DNA of 64,000 bases, from NCBI GenBank assembly GCA_009760855.2, contig WPIO01000142.1, positions 393,501 to 457,500 of the forward strand. The letters run 5' to 3'. Source of the DNA: Cristatella mucedo. Lineage: Eukaryota; Bryozoa; Phylactolaemata; Cristatellidae. Position numbers and translations under genes: made by a program. Of the stretch, positions 53,696 to 64,000 are shown one piece after another (the first letter of the stretch is position 1; the number at the start of each line of letters is the position of its first letter). The notes beneath the pieces are model-generated. The model did not search any database. It had not been told where the DNA came from and saw only the letters and a list, made by a program, of their open reading frames with translations.

Positions 53696-53737
<42 letters not shown>
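53696..53737. repeat. (CA)/(TA) microsatellite in duplication copy 2
   Basis: Expanded relative to the corresponding site in copy 1 (about 48800), which has only a short ATATAC tract. Confidence 0.95.
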
Positions 53738-53741
<4 letters not shown>

Positions 53742-55811
53742 TGTGTTTAGCACCCCAAGAGAACGTAATCTCTATTCAGGCACTTCACATATGCCTCGGG
53801 GCTCGAGCCCACGACTTCAGCCAGACCTTGGTCGGGGTGAGCACCTTGACCGCTGGACCAATCCTTTCAGGGGACGAGGAGACTAACTGCGGTTTTGTGA
53901 AATATAATAGCAACTAGTGTATACCCATGTAAAACTATGGAAAACTCCAATTTTGCATTAAAAGGTGAGCTTGAGTGTCTGATGACTTTGCGGATGAGCC
54001 AGCCATGCATACTATCTGGTAATCTTCCAGCTCCTTCGTAATGTTGCCAAACTTTCATGGAAGCAAAAGTGAAAGTCTTTAAAGTTATGTTTAAGCGTTT
54101 AATGATTCAACTATGAAAAGACATTGTAAATGCACAATCCATTGTTCAATTTTAACTATGAAAGGGCACGCTGAAGCTACTTACCCAAACAAGCAACTTA
54201 TCAAAGTCGGCGGTTTTGACATGACACTCAGCATAGCTGTTCGATAGCATCAGTACTATCAATATCGCAAAGGGTGCAACATAAAAAATAGTGACTTCAG
54301 TGACTCCTGTTTACGGGCTTGCTCACTCACTTTCAAATTAATTAACTTATAGACTACACTTAGTTTTAGGTACTTAACAAATGATGGAAAGGAAACATGT
54401 CCACTGGATAGTGATGACATGCACAACTTCAGCACGCATAAGCTCATAAAAGCTAATTCACAGCAACAAAACAATTGTTTTGAGGAACAGGTAGGTTTAT
54501 GCTTTCTTTTAAAATATCGCATCAAATCAGGAGATGTCGTGATGTCAGTCGAAGTGATTTCCGGGCTTCTGGGGCTTATGAGCTGAAGGCAAGTTAACCA
54601 AAGAATTTGAAATTGGCTGCAGGACCGGCTCAATAAATAAAGTCGAAAGAACGAGTGGTACGATAGGATACCTATCGAGTAAGTATTTTGAACAGATTCG
54701 TGGTAGCACGAGAACATTACGAGGAACGTTATAGATAAGACACCTGATCGGATGAAGTGCAGATCGGTGAGAAGTTGCGTAATGTGGTACTTGACACGTT
54801 TACGGCAGACAAGCCTTGCTGCTGAGTTTTGAGCAAACTGTATTGGTGTTACTGCACACAGAATAATATCTGCAAAAAGTACTTATAGATGTGTTGATAT
54901 AGTTTGGTGACACCCAATGTCAAAATCCTTGCAACGCCCATGGTTACCGTCAAGGTCGACATCGCAGGCGTATGATCTTGCACCATTTGTTAGCCATAAC
55001 ATCAGAGAAATGTGCTATTTCTGTCTATTGATACACGGTTAACACGAAAATTTGGTTCCATGATCTCGAGGTCTTGCAGATCACCTTGCATACAAATCCC
55101 TGCCGTTTTATATTAAAATAACTAATTTTTGATCGATTTTTTTGCAGCAAGTGCAAAGCACCTAGAAAGAGATTGAGTTCTCCGAGGACGCTTTATCAAG
55201 TGTGTTATTATTATTATTTTTTTCCCGCTGCTTGCTGAGCGATAGCCGCTAAATGTTTTCGGTTGCAATGTGCAGGTAAGTCAGTTGATCTGTATCTGCA
55301 ATTCTATACCTTTATTCGTGACTTTACAAGGTCTTCAGGACTAAGTAATTATCATTTGTTAGAGTGGACAATTTCGTTCGCCCACGCTGTGCGCACATGA
55401 GCAGAGTTCGTGTTACATCGCTAGCCAACTGCTTTCAACTCATTATATACAGAAAATGTGAGATGCTTAGATAAATTAGAAGAAATTTGGCGGTCAAGCA
55501 GGGAAGTAGCAGGGAATGGTATGAAGAAGGAATAGAAACGGTGACGGGGAGACAGTGGTCGCGTCATAAGAACTATGAAAGTGTCTAATTCCCGTCAGCA
55601 TTCTCGACCAAAGTAAAATGTGGTTGGATTTCTGAATTTAATGCAAACCTAGCGTCTGCATTGATGACTTATTTCAAAGAATTGACAAATACCTATTTTA
55701 ATCAACCTTAAATCCTAGGCTAAGGTAATCTAGCGTGAATGGAACAAGGAAGGTAATGCAATCCACGGTTAGGAATCGCGATACTGGGTTAGGCTCAAAT
55801 TCTCGGGTGCC

Positions 55812-55815
<4 letters not shown>

Positions 55816-55844
<29 letters not shown>

Positions 55845-55976
55845 GAGGGGTAGAGAGAGGGAGAGAGAAAGAGAGAGAAGAGAGAGGGGTAGAGAGAGGG
55901 AGAGAGAAAGAGAGAAAAGAGAGAGAGAGAGAGAGAGAGGGAAGAGAGGGAGAGAGAGAAGAGAGGGAGAGAGAGT
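55816..55976. repeat. (GA)n-rich low complexity
   Basis: It has internal higher-order repetition of GAGAGGGGTAGAGAGAGGGA. It starts about 60 bp after the end of duplication copy 2. Confidence 0.95.
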
Positions 55977-56079
55977 GAGCAGATATTACGATTGGCTGTG
56001 GAAGCAGCCTTCTAAATAAGGATGAAACTTCGATGGTTCACACGTAGAAGGGCTTATTCAATGACAGCTGGGTAGTAGC

Positions 56080-56277
56080 ACTCTACTCACTATCTCAATT
56101 GCTCTCCTGACTCTGCTATGCTTCTCACTTTCTCTTTGCTACGTGAGACGAAGTCTGTTGGCTACCAAGCGCATACCTAAAGTCACTTAGGCTGTGAGTG
56201 TGCTATACAAAATTCTCCTGCGTAACACCCGCATAGTCTTTATGACTTTGTGGAGTTACAGACGGAGATACATTACA
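56080..56277 (+). mobile_element. LINE 3' end, plus orientation
   Basis: CTCTACTCACTATCTCAATT, GACGAAGTCTGTTGGCTACC and GTTACAGACGGAGATACATT end the fragment. Confidence 0.8.
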
Positions 56278-57018
56278 TAGCACAATGCATGACTCCGGGC
56301 ATGGATGACAGCTACGCTCTCAGGCAACTCAACTATATTGATACGTTGTGCATGCACAACCATGGGGTAGGGTTCAGAATATTCCAGCAGCGACGGGCCA
56401 TCGATGTCCAGCGATTGACGTCGGAGTAGCGGGATACTGCAGTTGGCCGCCCGCACAAGTAAAACCCAGATGGCAAGACCGGTTCGCGCCTGAAACGAAG
56501 AAGTTAACAAAAAGAGAGGTGCAGGCGCATTGCCCCAGCTGCCGGTTGGGATGATGGCTGAGAGAAAGATCATTCGCTGCAGCTGCCACCGTATGGGCAT
56601 ACAGGTTAGCACACGTGCGGCCAGCGAACGCTGGCAAGCGTACAAGTGCCGATGGATCGGCCATCGTAAGGAGCCACCATATAACGCAATTGCTGTACCT
56701 GGGTAGTAAGTGTTTTTTCTTTATTGCTTTCCCTTTAGAAGCACAGCAGATGGGTCATTATTCTCTACAAACTACGCTTTTGTAACCAGGACAGTAATTG
56801 ATTGACGAAGTTTACCCATTTCCGATTATATAACCGACGAATTCGCATCTTGCGGTTTATATTGAGTCTGAAAGAACATCGAATGAGTCAAAATCAATAC
56901 GCTTAATATTTGAAATTGGAAAAAGTCGGTGGCGCTTTCTCACCGATCACTGATTACTGATCACTGATCACTGATTACTTGCACACATTCATCTGCAAGT
57001 TCCTCTCCATAAGCATAG

Positions 57019-57332
57019 CTAACAGAAGCTAGCATTTGAATGGGTAAGACCGAGGTCACTGATCAGATCGCTAAGGTCTTTCTGGTTGGGAAAGAATGGC
57101 TTTCTCTCCTCCGCCACATCTGTGAAATTAAAATTTTGATCTGCATAATCTCCCTCGCTGTCTGGCTTGCAGTTCTCTCGAGATGATGGCACGTCCCTCT
57201 CCGGATGAATGGAAACGGTGAGCTCAGGGCAGTGTGGTACCATGCGGTACCGGGCGATGGATGATGGAATGCGTGGATGCACGGCGAGAGGCGTGTGCTC
57301 TTGCCAGTAGGGCGCTTGGATGGGTCCACCAT
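57019..57332 (-). pseudogene. Fragment of a transposon-associated gene family
   Basis: The minus strand reads HPERDVPSSRENCKPDSEGD, then ERKPFFPNQKDLSDLISDLG and LTHSNAS before a stop. The 'xQxDLxDLxxDLxLxxxxAELLxSRL' pattern is familiar from an uncharacterised multicopy family in arthropods and cnidarians that behaves like a transposon passenger. Here the reading breaks right where AELLASRL would follow. Family attribution is from memory. Confidence 0.4.
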
Positions 57333-57572
57333 ACCGAAGTAGCAGTTGCTTGAGTGCTTAGTCGGTTCCGCTAATTTTTTTGGACCGTAAACTTCGTGGC
57401 TCTTTCATCCCTTAACTGACCTATGAACATACCAAAATTATTTAAATTAAAACCTCACATTGCACACATTGACCTAATATCGGGCAAGAAACTCCATCTA
57501 GCTCGCAAAAATGGTTCACCTCACCTTCAAGAGTTAACTTGCAGTGTTCGGATGCGAAACGAAGCGCTCAAG

Positions 57573-57887
57573 CAGTGACGGAGCCAGGTGGAGGGGTAGA
57601 GCATTTGGACCCCCCCCCCGGCACCCTATAGCGGGCAGCTACATTGGCAGCCCGTATTCCCTACAACATCGACCGCCAGCAACGGCAAAATGACGTCACA
57701 GTTCCACTCGATAAGCAACTATCGAGTTCTCAGCCAATAAACACTATGATTTATGATTGTGCCCAAATTTTTCATTACCGGCAGGTCTTGCCCCTACGTT
57801 AAAACCTGGCGGATCTAGCCCTCCTCCTACTTAAACGCAATATAAGTCTTGGCCCCCCTCCAGATGAACATCCTGACTCGGCCACTG
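57573..57887. mobile_element. Second hAT-like MITE
   Basis: The ends CAGTGACGGAGCCAGG and (reverse complement of the right end) CAGTGGCCGAGTCAGG match at 13 of 16 positions. The inner flanks are C/G-rich on both sides, as in many animal hAT MITEs beginning CAGTGGCGGA. I could not see a convincing 8-bp target duplication. A partial relative lies at about 6988-7080. Confidence 0.55.
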
Positions 57888-58309
57888 CACCAAGGGGTTG
57901 TCTAGATCCCCGCAGGGCATGCCGAGGTATCTTCCTAGGCCCCGCACGTCTGCTCTCGCGGACTACCGGTTCGCTTCCGTACTAATAAATTGTCCACAAA
58001 CCCAGCACAATGCATCTGCTGTGCGCAAGCAACCATTTGATGCCATGTCAATCAAACGTTCCCTATTCTCTTACTCTGCAGTGCAAAAAAAAACTGAAAT
58101 GTTCGCCCAAGGCACCTATACTGCTACACTGCTTTCGATACTGCTATACAGCGTTTTCTTCGCCTAAACCTAACTAATTAGTGTAGCGGCATTACGGCCT
58201 ACGTGGACGAACCTGACGCCGGCACCGAGCCTAACGGAGAATTTAAAAATATCATTGCCAAGACCACCGAGGAAATTTTGTTTCAGAAAAAGACTTTTTA
58301 GTTTATTTA

Positions 58310-58465
58310 ACAGTCTTATTTATATAGTGACAGAAAGCCATAACGGCTGTCGCGACCGCTTGCAGTGGGCAATAACGGTTTTCGCACAGCCCATAGCGGG
58401 ACTCGAACCCACAACCTGGGTAGGTAAGAGCGAGTGTCTTACCCTAGGCTAAGGCCCAGGGGCAC
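58310..58465 (-). mobile_element. SINE family 1, minus orientation
   Basis: The reverse complement carries CCTTAGCCTAGGGTAAGAC, GTGGGTTCGAGTCCCGCTAT and CACTGCAAGCGGTCGCGACA. It runs into a T-rich stretch on its right. Confidence 0.7.
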
Positions 58466-58599
58466 AATGGCTATTCTTTTTTTTATTTCAGCCAAAAGGG
58501 ATTTTAAAAATACGTTCTGTACCAATGGACGAAAAACAAGTCGAAATCTCTTACCTAGTGGCACCCCCTTGCACGATGGACCTTAGCGGAGATTTTCCT

Positions 58600-60200
58600 T
58601 AACATTCTTACGAAGCAGCGTTGCCCCGGAGGCACCTCGAGCCCGAGCCTCACGACGACTCAAGCAGCCGACGCGGGCAGCGCAGCGCCCCCGTTTTCGT
58701 TGCAGGCAGAGCAGGCAAAGAAAGTCGGGGCGGCGCAGTTCGCCGTGCGGTTCAAAGAAAAGCGTTCGCGAAAAGTAAGCTTGAACCGACTTGAATCTCG
58801 TTCTCGGGCAAAGCGTCTGGGTGGGTCTACACCGCATAAAGAGCCGAGCGCAAGTTCTTCAAGGCTTTGGCTTCGTGCCTCGGTCGCGTCCGTCGAGAGT
58901 GCGCGCGGGACAGAGTTTCATCGACTGGCGGCGGTCTTCCGCGAGCCGCGACCGCGAACCCAGCGCAAAAGTTCTTGTAGGTCGTTCTGAGCTTTCGCAG
59001 TCTTCGAAAAGAGACTTCGCTCCGCTGCTACTACGCCGCAGCAGGCCTGCGACGCCACACAACGCTGGCCGATCCGACCAGATGGCGAGTCCTGCGACCG
59101 AAAAAGCAAGTAGCTGCTCCACCTAGGGGTCGCACCGGCGGCACTAAAACTCGGAATCCCTCACGTCTACTTCCGAAGCAATACGCGCGCGAGTCCGTAG
59201 TGCGTGAGCAGCGCCTCCTCTCCCTATCGTCTGCGTCGCTGACTCGTTTTACAATGGACCCAGGCCCGCGTTTCCCCGCAGTCGCGCGCTTCCTTCGTCG
59301 GCTACCGGCCTCCATCGGCGTCATTCCTCCACCGGCGTCTCCGCAGCCTGCCAGTCAGCGCGTGCTTCCACACGCAGGCTGCTGCTGCTGCCACTGCTGC
59401 GAAGTCTTCCCAGCGACGGAAAGGGCTCGACGTAGTCGCGCGCCACGGCTCCACCGAAAGTAGCCCGTGACGGAACTACAGCGAGTCCCACTCGCTGTGA
59501 TCGGGTGGGCTGGTCTGCAGCTTTCGACTCGCGCTACCCGAAACTGCATCGGAAATTGCGGAGCTTAGGTCTGTGCGTGCATTTGAGCGCGGCCAGTCCT
59601 TGCTGCGCTTCGCTTTCCTGTTGCTTCGTCCGCTGGCGTGTGCGGAAGTGCTCTAGTGTGGCCAGCGGCTTCGCGGCCCAGGGTGCTAGCGTCCGCTGAA
59701 CCCGGGCCGCGGATGAGGAACTGCGACTGCGACGGTCCGTCCGGGGCGCTCCGGTGTGCTAGCGCTTTGTCCGGCGTCACTTCTGGGCGGCGATGCCACC
59801 GCCGCCGCCGCCGCGCTCGTTCGCGAGCCGAGCTCGCTGCGAGTCGGCGCAGACGCGATTAATTAGCAAGCGGCTCATCGGAAGTAGGGCCAGTACTCGT
59901 CGCTACCAGCGAAACACCCAGCTACCCCCTGCTCGTCTGCATAATTAAGCAGGCACTTAATTCATCGCGCGTGGGGACCTACCCGTCCTTGCCTGTCGGC
60001 TTTCCAGTGGGGGGGGGGGCCTACCGGGCTGCCGTTATGGCGAGCTGGTCGCCGCGGCCCAAGCGTCGGCAGCCGCCGGCCCAAGCGCCGGCAGCCGCCG
60101 GCCCAGTCGCCGAGCGCTGTGGTTGCGGCCCTCGCCCCATCCTCGACCGCTCTCAGGCACTTCGGAGCGCGATCGCTGCTTTTCCTGAATGAAGCATTTA
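58600..60200. promoter_or_regulatory. CpG-rich block, probable promoter region
   Basis: It is dense in CG dinucleotides with open frames on both strands, none with convincing boundaries apart from the exon at 58706-58774. A minus-strand ATG near 59324 opens an Arg-rich frame (MTPMEAGSRRRKRATAGKR) with no assigned donor. Confidence 0.45.
58706..58774 (+). CDS. Plus-strand exon of an unidentified gene
   Basis: The acceptor is classical (gcccccgttttcgttgcag) and the donor CGAAAA/gtaagc. It has 23 codons in phase 0: AEQAKKVGAAQFAVRFKEKR then SRK. It is strongly basic and helical. It lies at the left edge of the CpG-rich block 58.6-60.2 kb. I could not link it to further exons. An antisense gene is not indicated by splice sites here. 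Confidence 0.55.
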
Positions 60201-60273
60201 GCATTATACTGCTTCACGGTATTTTGCCTTTAATGGTGTTCCGTCCAGAGTGTTTGTCGGCCCAGCGGCTGTC

Positions 60274-60366
60274 GTGAGCAAAGTGAAGCGTGGTGCACTC
60301 GCTCGTGAGCTAAGTGAAGCGTGGTGCACTCGCTCGTGAGCTAAGTGAAGCAGGGTGCACTCGCTC
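60274..60366. repeat. Three tandem 31-bp repeats
   Basis: The units start at 60274, 60305 and 60336 with GTGAGC(A/T)AAGTGAAGC and end GGTGCACTCGCTC. They differ at one to three positions. Confidence 0.95.
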
Positions 60367-60716
60367 TCTGTGCGCAAGCGCTGTCGACCCTTCGTGGCTG
60401 CCTGCTTCGACCCGAGTCGCAGGGCTGTGACTCACAGATGACACCAGGAAGTGCCTGTCAATTTGAATGCTGCTGATTCTGCCATCCGTCAACTGATCTC
60501 TAACGTGACGTGATGCTGTCGCTGCAGCTGTGTGAACAAAGTTGTCATAGCTAGTGTTCAGAGACGAGCACGTGTAACTCACTACGGCTCGCCTCACTCC
60601 ACCTTCACACACATTTCATGGAGTGGCTGCTCTGCGAGTTCTGCGTCATTGTCAGCTTCATTTGGCTGTGCGCTGCGTTCTACAAGCACATGGCTACTTG
60701 TGAGCCGTAATGGCAC

Positions 60717-60868
60717 ACTAGGTAAGGCGGTTGCTTTTCATGACCTCGGCCCCAGGGCGTGGGTTCGAATCCTGCGGTGGGCGATCCTGTATCGCCACTG
60801 CAAGAAGTGGTGATAGCCGTAAAGGCTCTTCTGTCGCTATACAAAAAGAGGCTGTTAAATCAGCTAGT
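60717..60868 (+). mobile_element. SINE family 1
   Basis: CACTAGGTAAGGCGGTTGC, GTGGGTTCGAATCCTGCGGT, GGCGATCCTGTATCGCC and GAGGCTGTTAAATCAGCTAG give a nearly full copy. Confidence 0.8.
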
Positions 60869-61800
60869 ACTTCCTGTGTAGTCCTTCCACCGACAAGGGC
60901 AAGACCGTGTTCGGTACTCGACATTTTCGTTGACAGTCAAGTGCTCCTAGCTTGGTCGCTGCGACTTGAGCAGCTGAACATGTAAAGCAGGTGCTAGCTT
61001 GTGGCATTCAATACCTATGACCTTGTGGTTGTAACTTTCGGCTGGAGTGTCGGCAGGGTCAGAGAGTAGCCTGCTGCCTGCTACTGCTGCTTGGCATGGC
61101 AGGTAAACACGGGCTGGATACTGGCTGCCCTTCATCCAGCGTTGTAGTCTGCCTTGGTATGAAATTCTGGTAGACAATACTTGCTCGGTAAAGGACGGTG
61201 CAGCAGCAGTCTGTTGGCTCGGTTGTAGCTGCAACCTGGCCGCTGTCTCGGCTGCATGCTTGCTGGTCTTGTTTGCCACTAGCTGCGAGCTCTAGGCCTC
61301 GACTTGTGCTGCACAGACCTGGAGCCAGCTTGCTCTGAATATGTAGGGGTAGGAGTTACCCCCATCGATGGCATCTCATCTTGGATGCACCACTCGAAAT
61401 GCCACGAGTATTCATTGAGAATCGGCATAAAATCGAAGGATCAAGATTAGCTGCCATGTTTGTGTCGATCCGAAAGTAGGATTTGAGCTGGAGCAACACA
61501 ACTAATGACCGTGTGCTCAATATGAGGGCAGCCACCCTCACCTGTATGACCTTGTCTGGCAAAACGTAGCTCAGGGCTCTAGCTGTGTAGCCTCAGCCCT
61601 GCAGTGTAAGGCTGGGGTGTAGGGACTCGATCGCTAAGAGAACGATTGTAGGAGCCCCCACTTATGCTTTTTTTGTGGATACTGACGACGGCTGTAATGA
61701 ATGAGAAGACGAGGGCGTGCGTACACTGCTCGATAAGAGAGGTAGACATAGACAGGGAGAGAGACAGGAGACACTGAGAGAGTGCAAAGAGAGAAATAGA

Positions 61801-61801
<1 letters not shown>

Positions 61802-61879
<78 letters not shown>
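61802..61879. repeat. (GA)39
   Basis: A nearly pure GA run next to a SINE family 3 tail. Confidence 0.97.
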
Positions 61880-61881
<2 letters not shown>

Positions 61882-61902
61882 CAGGACGATGCACAATCAC
61901 GT

Positions 61903-61988
61903 AATAATAATAATAATAATAATATTGCACTTGATAAAGCGCCCTCAGAGAACTTAATCTCTTTCTAGGCGCTTTACATTTAGTCAGG
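61903..61988 (-). mobile_element. SINE family 3, tail, minus orientation
   Basis: (TAA)n then TTGCACTTGATAAAGCGCCC, TCAGAGAACTTAATCTCTTT and CTAGGCGCTTTACATTT. It directly follows a (GA)n array. Confidence 0.8.
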
Positions 61989-63186
61989 GAAAAGCATAGC
62001 AAGGATATGGTCACAAGCTTCACTGGTGTGTAGCTAGCCCTGTGGGCAGGCAGAGCTTAGCTGGGGCAGAACCACGTGATGGCAATGCCACGCCCACAGG
62101 GGAAGGAGGAACTATGTGGGTAGGCTGCTGCTGCTGCTGCCAGTGGTGCTTGCCCACAGCACACATGCAAATGCAGACGCACAGCCCAGCTGTGGTGGTG
62201 GCGACCGACAGCTAGCTGTTCGCTGGATTGTGGTTGTGGTTGGAGCCTGTAAAGAAGTCGTGTGAAATGCTGCATTGGATAAAGGCACACAGTCGTCGAC
62301 CAGGACCGCTGCCATCTTTACATCCAGGCATTCCAAATTTCCAATGCAATCGCATCAGCTGGTTATTGTCATGCTATTGCAAGGAGAGCTTTTTTCCTTT
62401 TACTTTTGAGTATCTCAGCTATGCCCAATTGATTCGTTTGCTAGCATACCTCTTTTTTTCACGGCGGTTTTCGGCCTCATTTTAGTGAGGTGACTCACTG
62501 CATGTGCATTTGGTGAACGAACCGCTGGCCAGACTCTGGTAGTGCCCGGTGCTGTGGAAGTGGTGTGTCGGGTCGCTTGCTAGCCACCGCGGTCTCGCCG
62601 CTATAGTGGAACTACACAGGTTGACCATTACTCCAAGTCACGTGTGGTGGTAGGCATAAATTGGCTTCTCAGGGTAGGTCGTCGCATGCACATACTATAT
62701 CTATGCCTGTGGTTCTGTTCACAGTGCACAGTGCTGTGCACAGTGCTGCAGTCCGTGCTCTTTGGTGCTCGAGTTACAAGTGGGACCGCTGGCGATGCTA
62801 GCGTTTATTCTGCTCGATGCTAGTGTTTATTCTGCTCGCACTTGCAGACTTCATTTGCATTCGGTAGACAAGCTGCCCTAGTTGTTGTGCAATCACTGCT
62901 CGACCTCCCCTTCTCCCCCCCTCACACCCGGCCTGCTGTCGGTGATTCTTAACCACAGCCTGTGTTTAGTTGAGTGCCGCAGGGACAGACAGTTCAGTTT
63001 TTGCATTACAGGCTTGCACTTACCAACGAGAACATCAATAAGGCTCAGTGTCTTGATATGTCCAGGCTCAGGGGGCGGGGATAAGCTTTGAACGAACGAA
63101 TGTAGCTGGCTTTTGTGCCACTCTGCAATACCCAGCAGGCCACCGGGGCTCTGTACTCAAGAATATTGCTCATAAAAAATACTAGC

Positions 63187-63347
63187 TGACTTGACAGCCT
63201 CTTTTGTATAGTAACAGCAGGGCCTTGACGGCTATCACCACCGCTAGCAGGGGCAATATAGGATCGCCCACCATAGGATTCGAACGCACGACCTCGGGAG
63301 CGAGGTCATGAAAAGCATCTGCCTTACCTAGTGTGCCAACACGGCTC
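63187..63347 (-). mobile_element. SINE family 1, minus orientation
   Basis: The reverse complement has CACTAGGTAAGGCAGATGC, TGCGTTCGAATCCTATGGTG, GGCGATCCTATATTGCCCC and GAGGCTGTCAAGTCAGCTAG. Confidence 0.8.
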
Positions 63348-63349
63348 AC

Positions 63350-64000
63350 CACTCATGCAACTTGCTCAGTTGTTTCGTGCATAGGAGAGCTAAGTGCCTT
63401 CATCAGACCACAATGAACCCATAACTAAGACATTTAGCAGTAGCTACATTGTGCAAGAATATCAGCAACTTGGTTCTGGTGCTGTTTGTGGATAGAGAAT
63501 GCTAGCTAGTCTCAGTTGGACTCAATGTGACACCCACGGTTGTATGCCACCGATTGTTCTGTTGAGGCATGACTGCATCACAGACCAGGTGTTTTGTAGA
63601 TCTCCCTCTCTTTCTGTCTTGTCGTCGAGTGGTAGTGCATACCTCAGGCAGCTATCCTTTTCTTTTTATTGGATTAAGCAGATCGATTACCATCCTACTT
63701 AGCTGGCCCTTTCTCCGGCATCGATTTTTTGCTGTTGGAAAGTTGACCTTTTTCAAATTGATTGCACTGCTATTTTTAAGCAGCAAGGTACGGTTTACTG
63801 GATGCCGATGTTGTCTCGATGTTGTCAGTGCTAGAGAGCTATCAAATCACGGTCTCTGCTGTCGAGCTGTACGTATTACACATTCTCCGCAGCCTTACCG
63901 TGATTCGGTTGGAATGCTGATATCTGTCGTCGTTGGTTACAGTGCTCCCATCGTCGTTGGCTGTCTATCGATTTGACCAGGTTTACGGCACGCTTCTTTG
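63350..64000. other. No gene recognised
   Basis: It contains a 135-codon plus-strand open frame (63569-63976) rich in Leu, Phe and Ser. There are no splice sites or motifs to support it. Confidence 0.4.

Larger units (their letters stand above)
52874..55755. repeat. Segmental duplication, copy 2
   Basis: It is the direct-orientation partner of 47985-50985, about 4.89 kb downstream. It differs by a longer (TA)n tract (53696-53737), a deletion after about 54890, and an extra SINE tail inserted at about 55125-55215. It ends just before a (GA)n-rich stretch. Confidence 0.93.
60870..63180. other. No gene recognised
   Basis: Moderate GC, a (CTG)n patch at about 62128, a (GA)n run and a SINE tail. 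The open frames are short and carry no recognisable motif. I see no exon with convincing boundaries. Confidence 0.5.

Overview
The window is animal nuclear DNA: interrupted genes with canonical GT-AG introns, eukaryotic tRNA genes with poly-T terminators, tRNA-derived SINEs, decayed CR1/L2-like LINE fragments, hAT-type MITEs and very long microsatellites ((CT)n, (GA)n, (TA)n, (GAG)n). Exons are far richer in GC and CpG than introns. I cannot name the species. The repeats do not look mammalian, and an aquatic invertebrate or an early-branching chordate would fit.

Layout. About 0.2-41.7 kb is dominated by one gene on the minus strand. I built the model by hand from splice sites and reading-frame phase. 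A CpG island at about 40.0-41.7 kb holds a probable non-coding first exon (donor at 41425). The start codon is at 35837. Twenty coding exons with good signals, plus four tentative ones, run leftward to an exon at 655-181. Apart from one junction (exon 2 to 3), the phases join and the total length is a multiple of three: about 1,569 codons with the tentative exons, about 1,401 without. The protein is rich in Pro, Ala, Ser and Arg and matches no family I can name. Its introns hold a tRNA-Ala gene, SINEs, LINE tails, a SPIN-like hAT MITE, a probable solo LTR and a 24-bp perfect inverted repeat.

From 41.9 to 58.5 kb the sequence is mostly repeats. It holds a nearly 1-kb LINE fragment, another CpG-rich block (43.2-44.1 kb), a 310-bp (GAG)n array, and a 3-kb segmental duplication (47985-50985 and 52874-55755), each copy of which carries an identical tRNA-Thr(AGT) gene. 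Further LINE pieces, a fragment of a transposon-associated gene family and a second MITE follow. From 58.6 to 60.2 kb lies another CpG-rich block with one well-bounded plus-strand exon (58706-58774), so a second gene probably starts or passes here. From 60.3 to 64.0 kb I see SINEs, a 31-bp tandem repeat and microsatellites, but no gene I can support.

The two observations most worth following up are the large unnamed minus-strand gene and the hAT element at 21534-21722. Its ends and 8-bp target duplication look like the SPIN family, known for horizontal transfer between distant animals.
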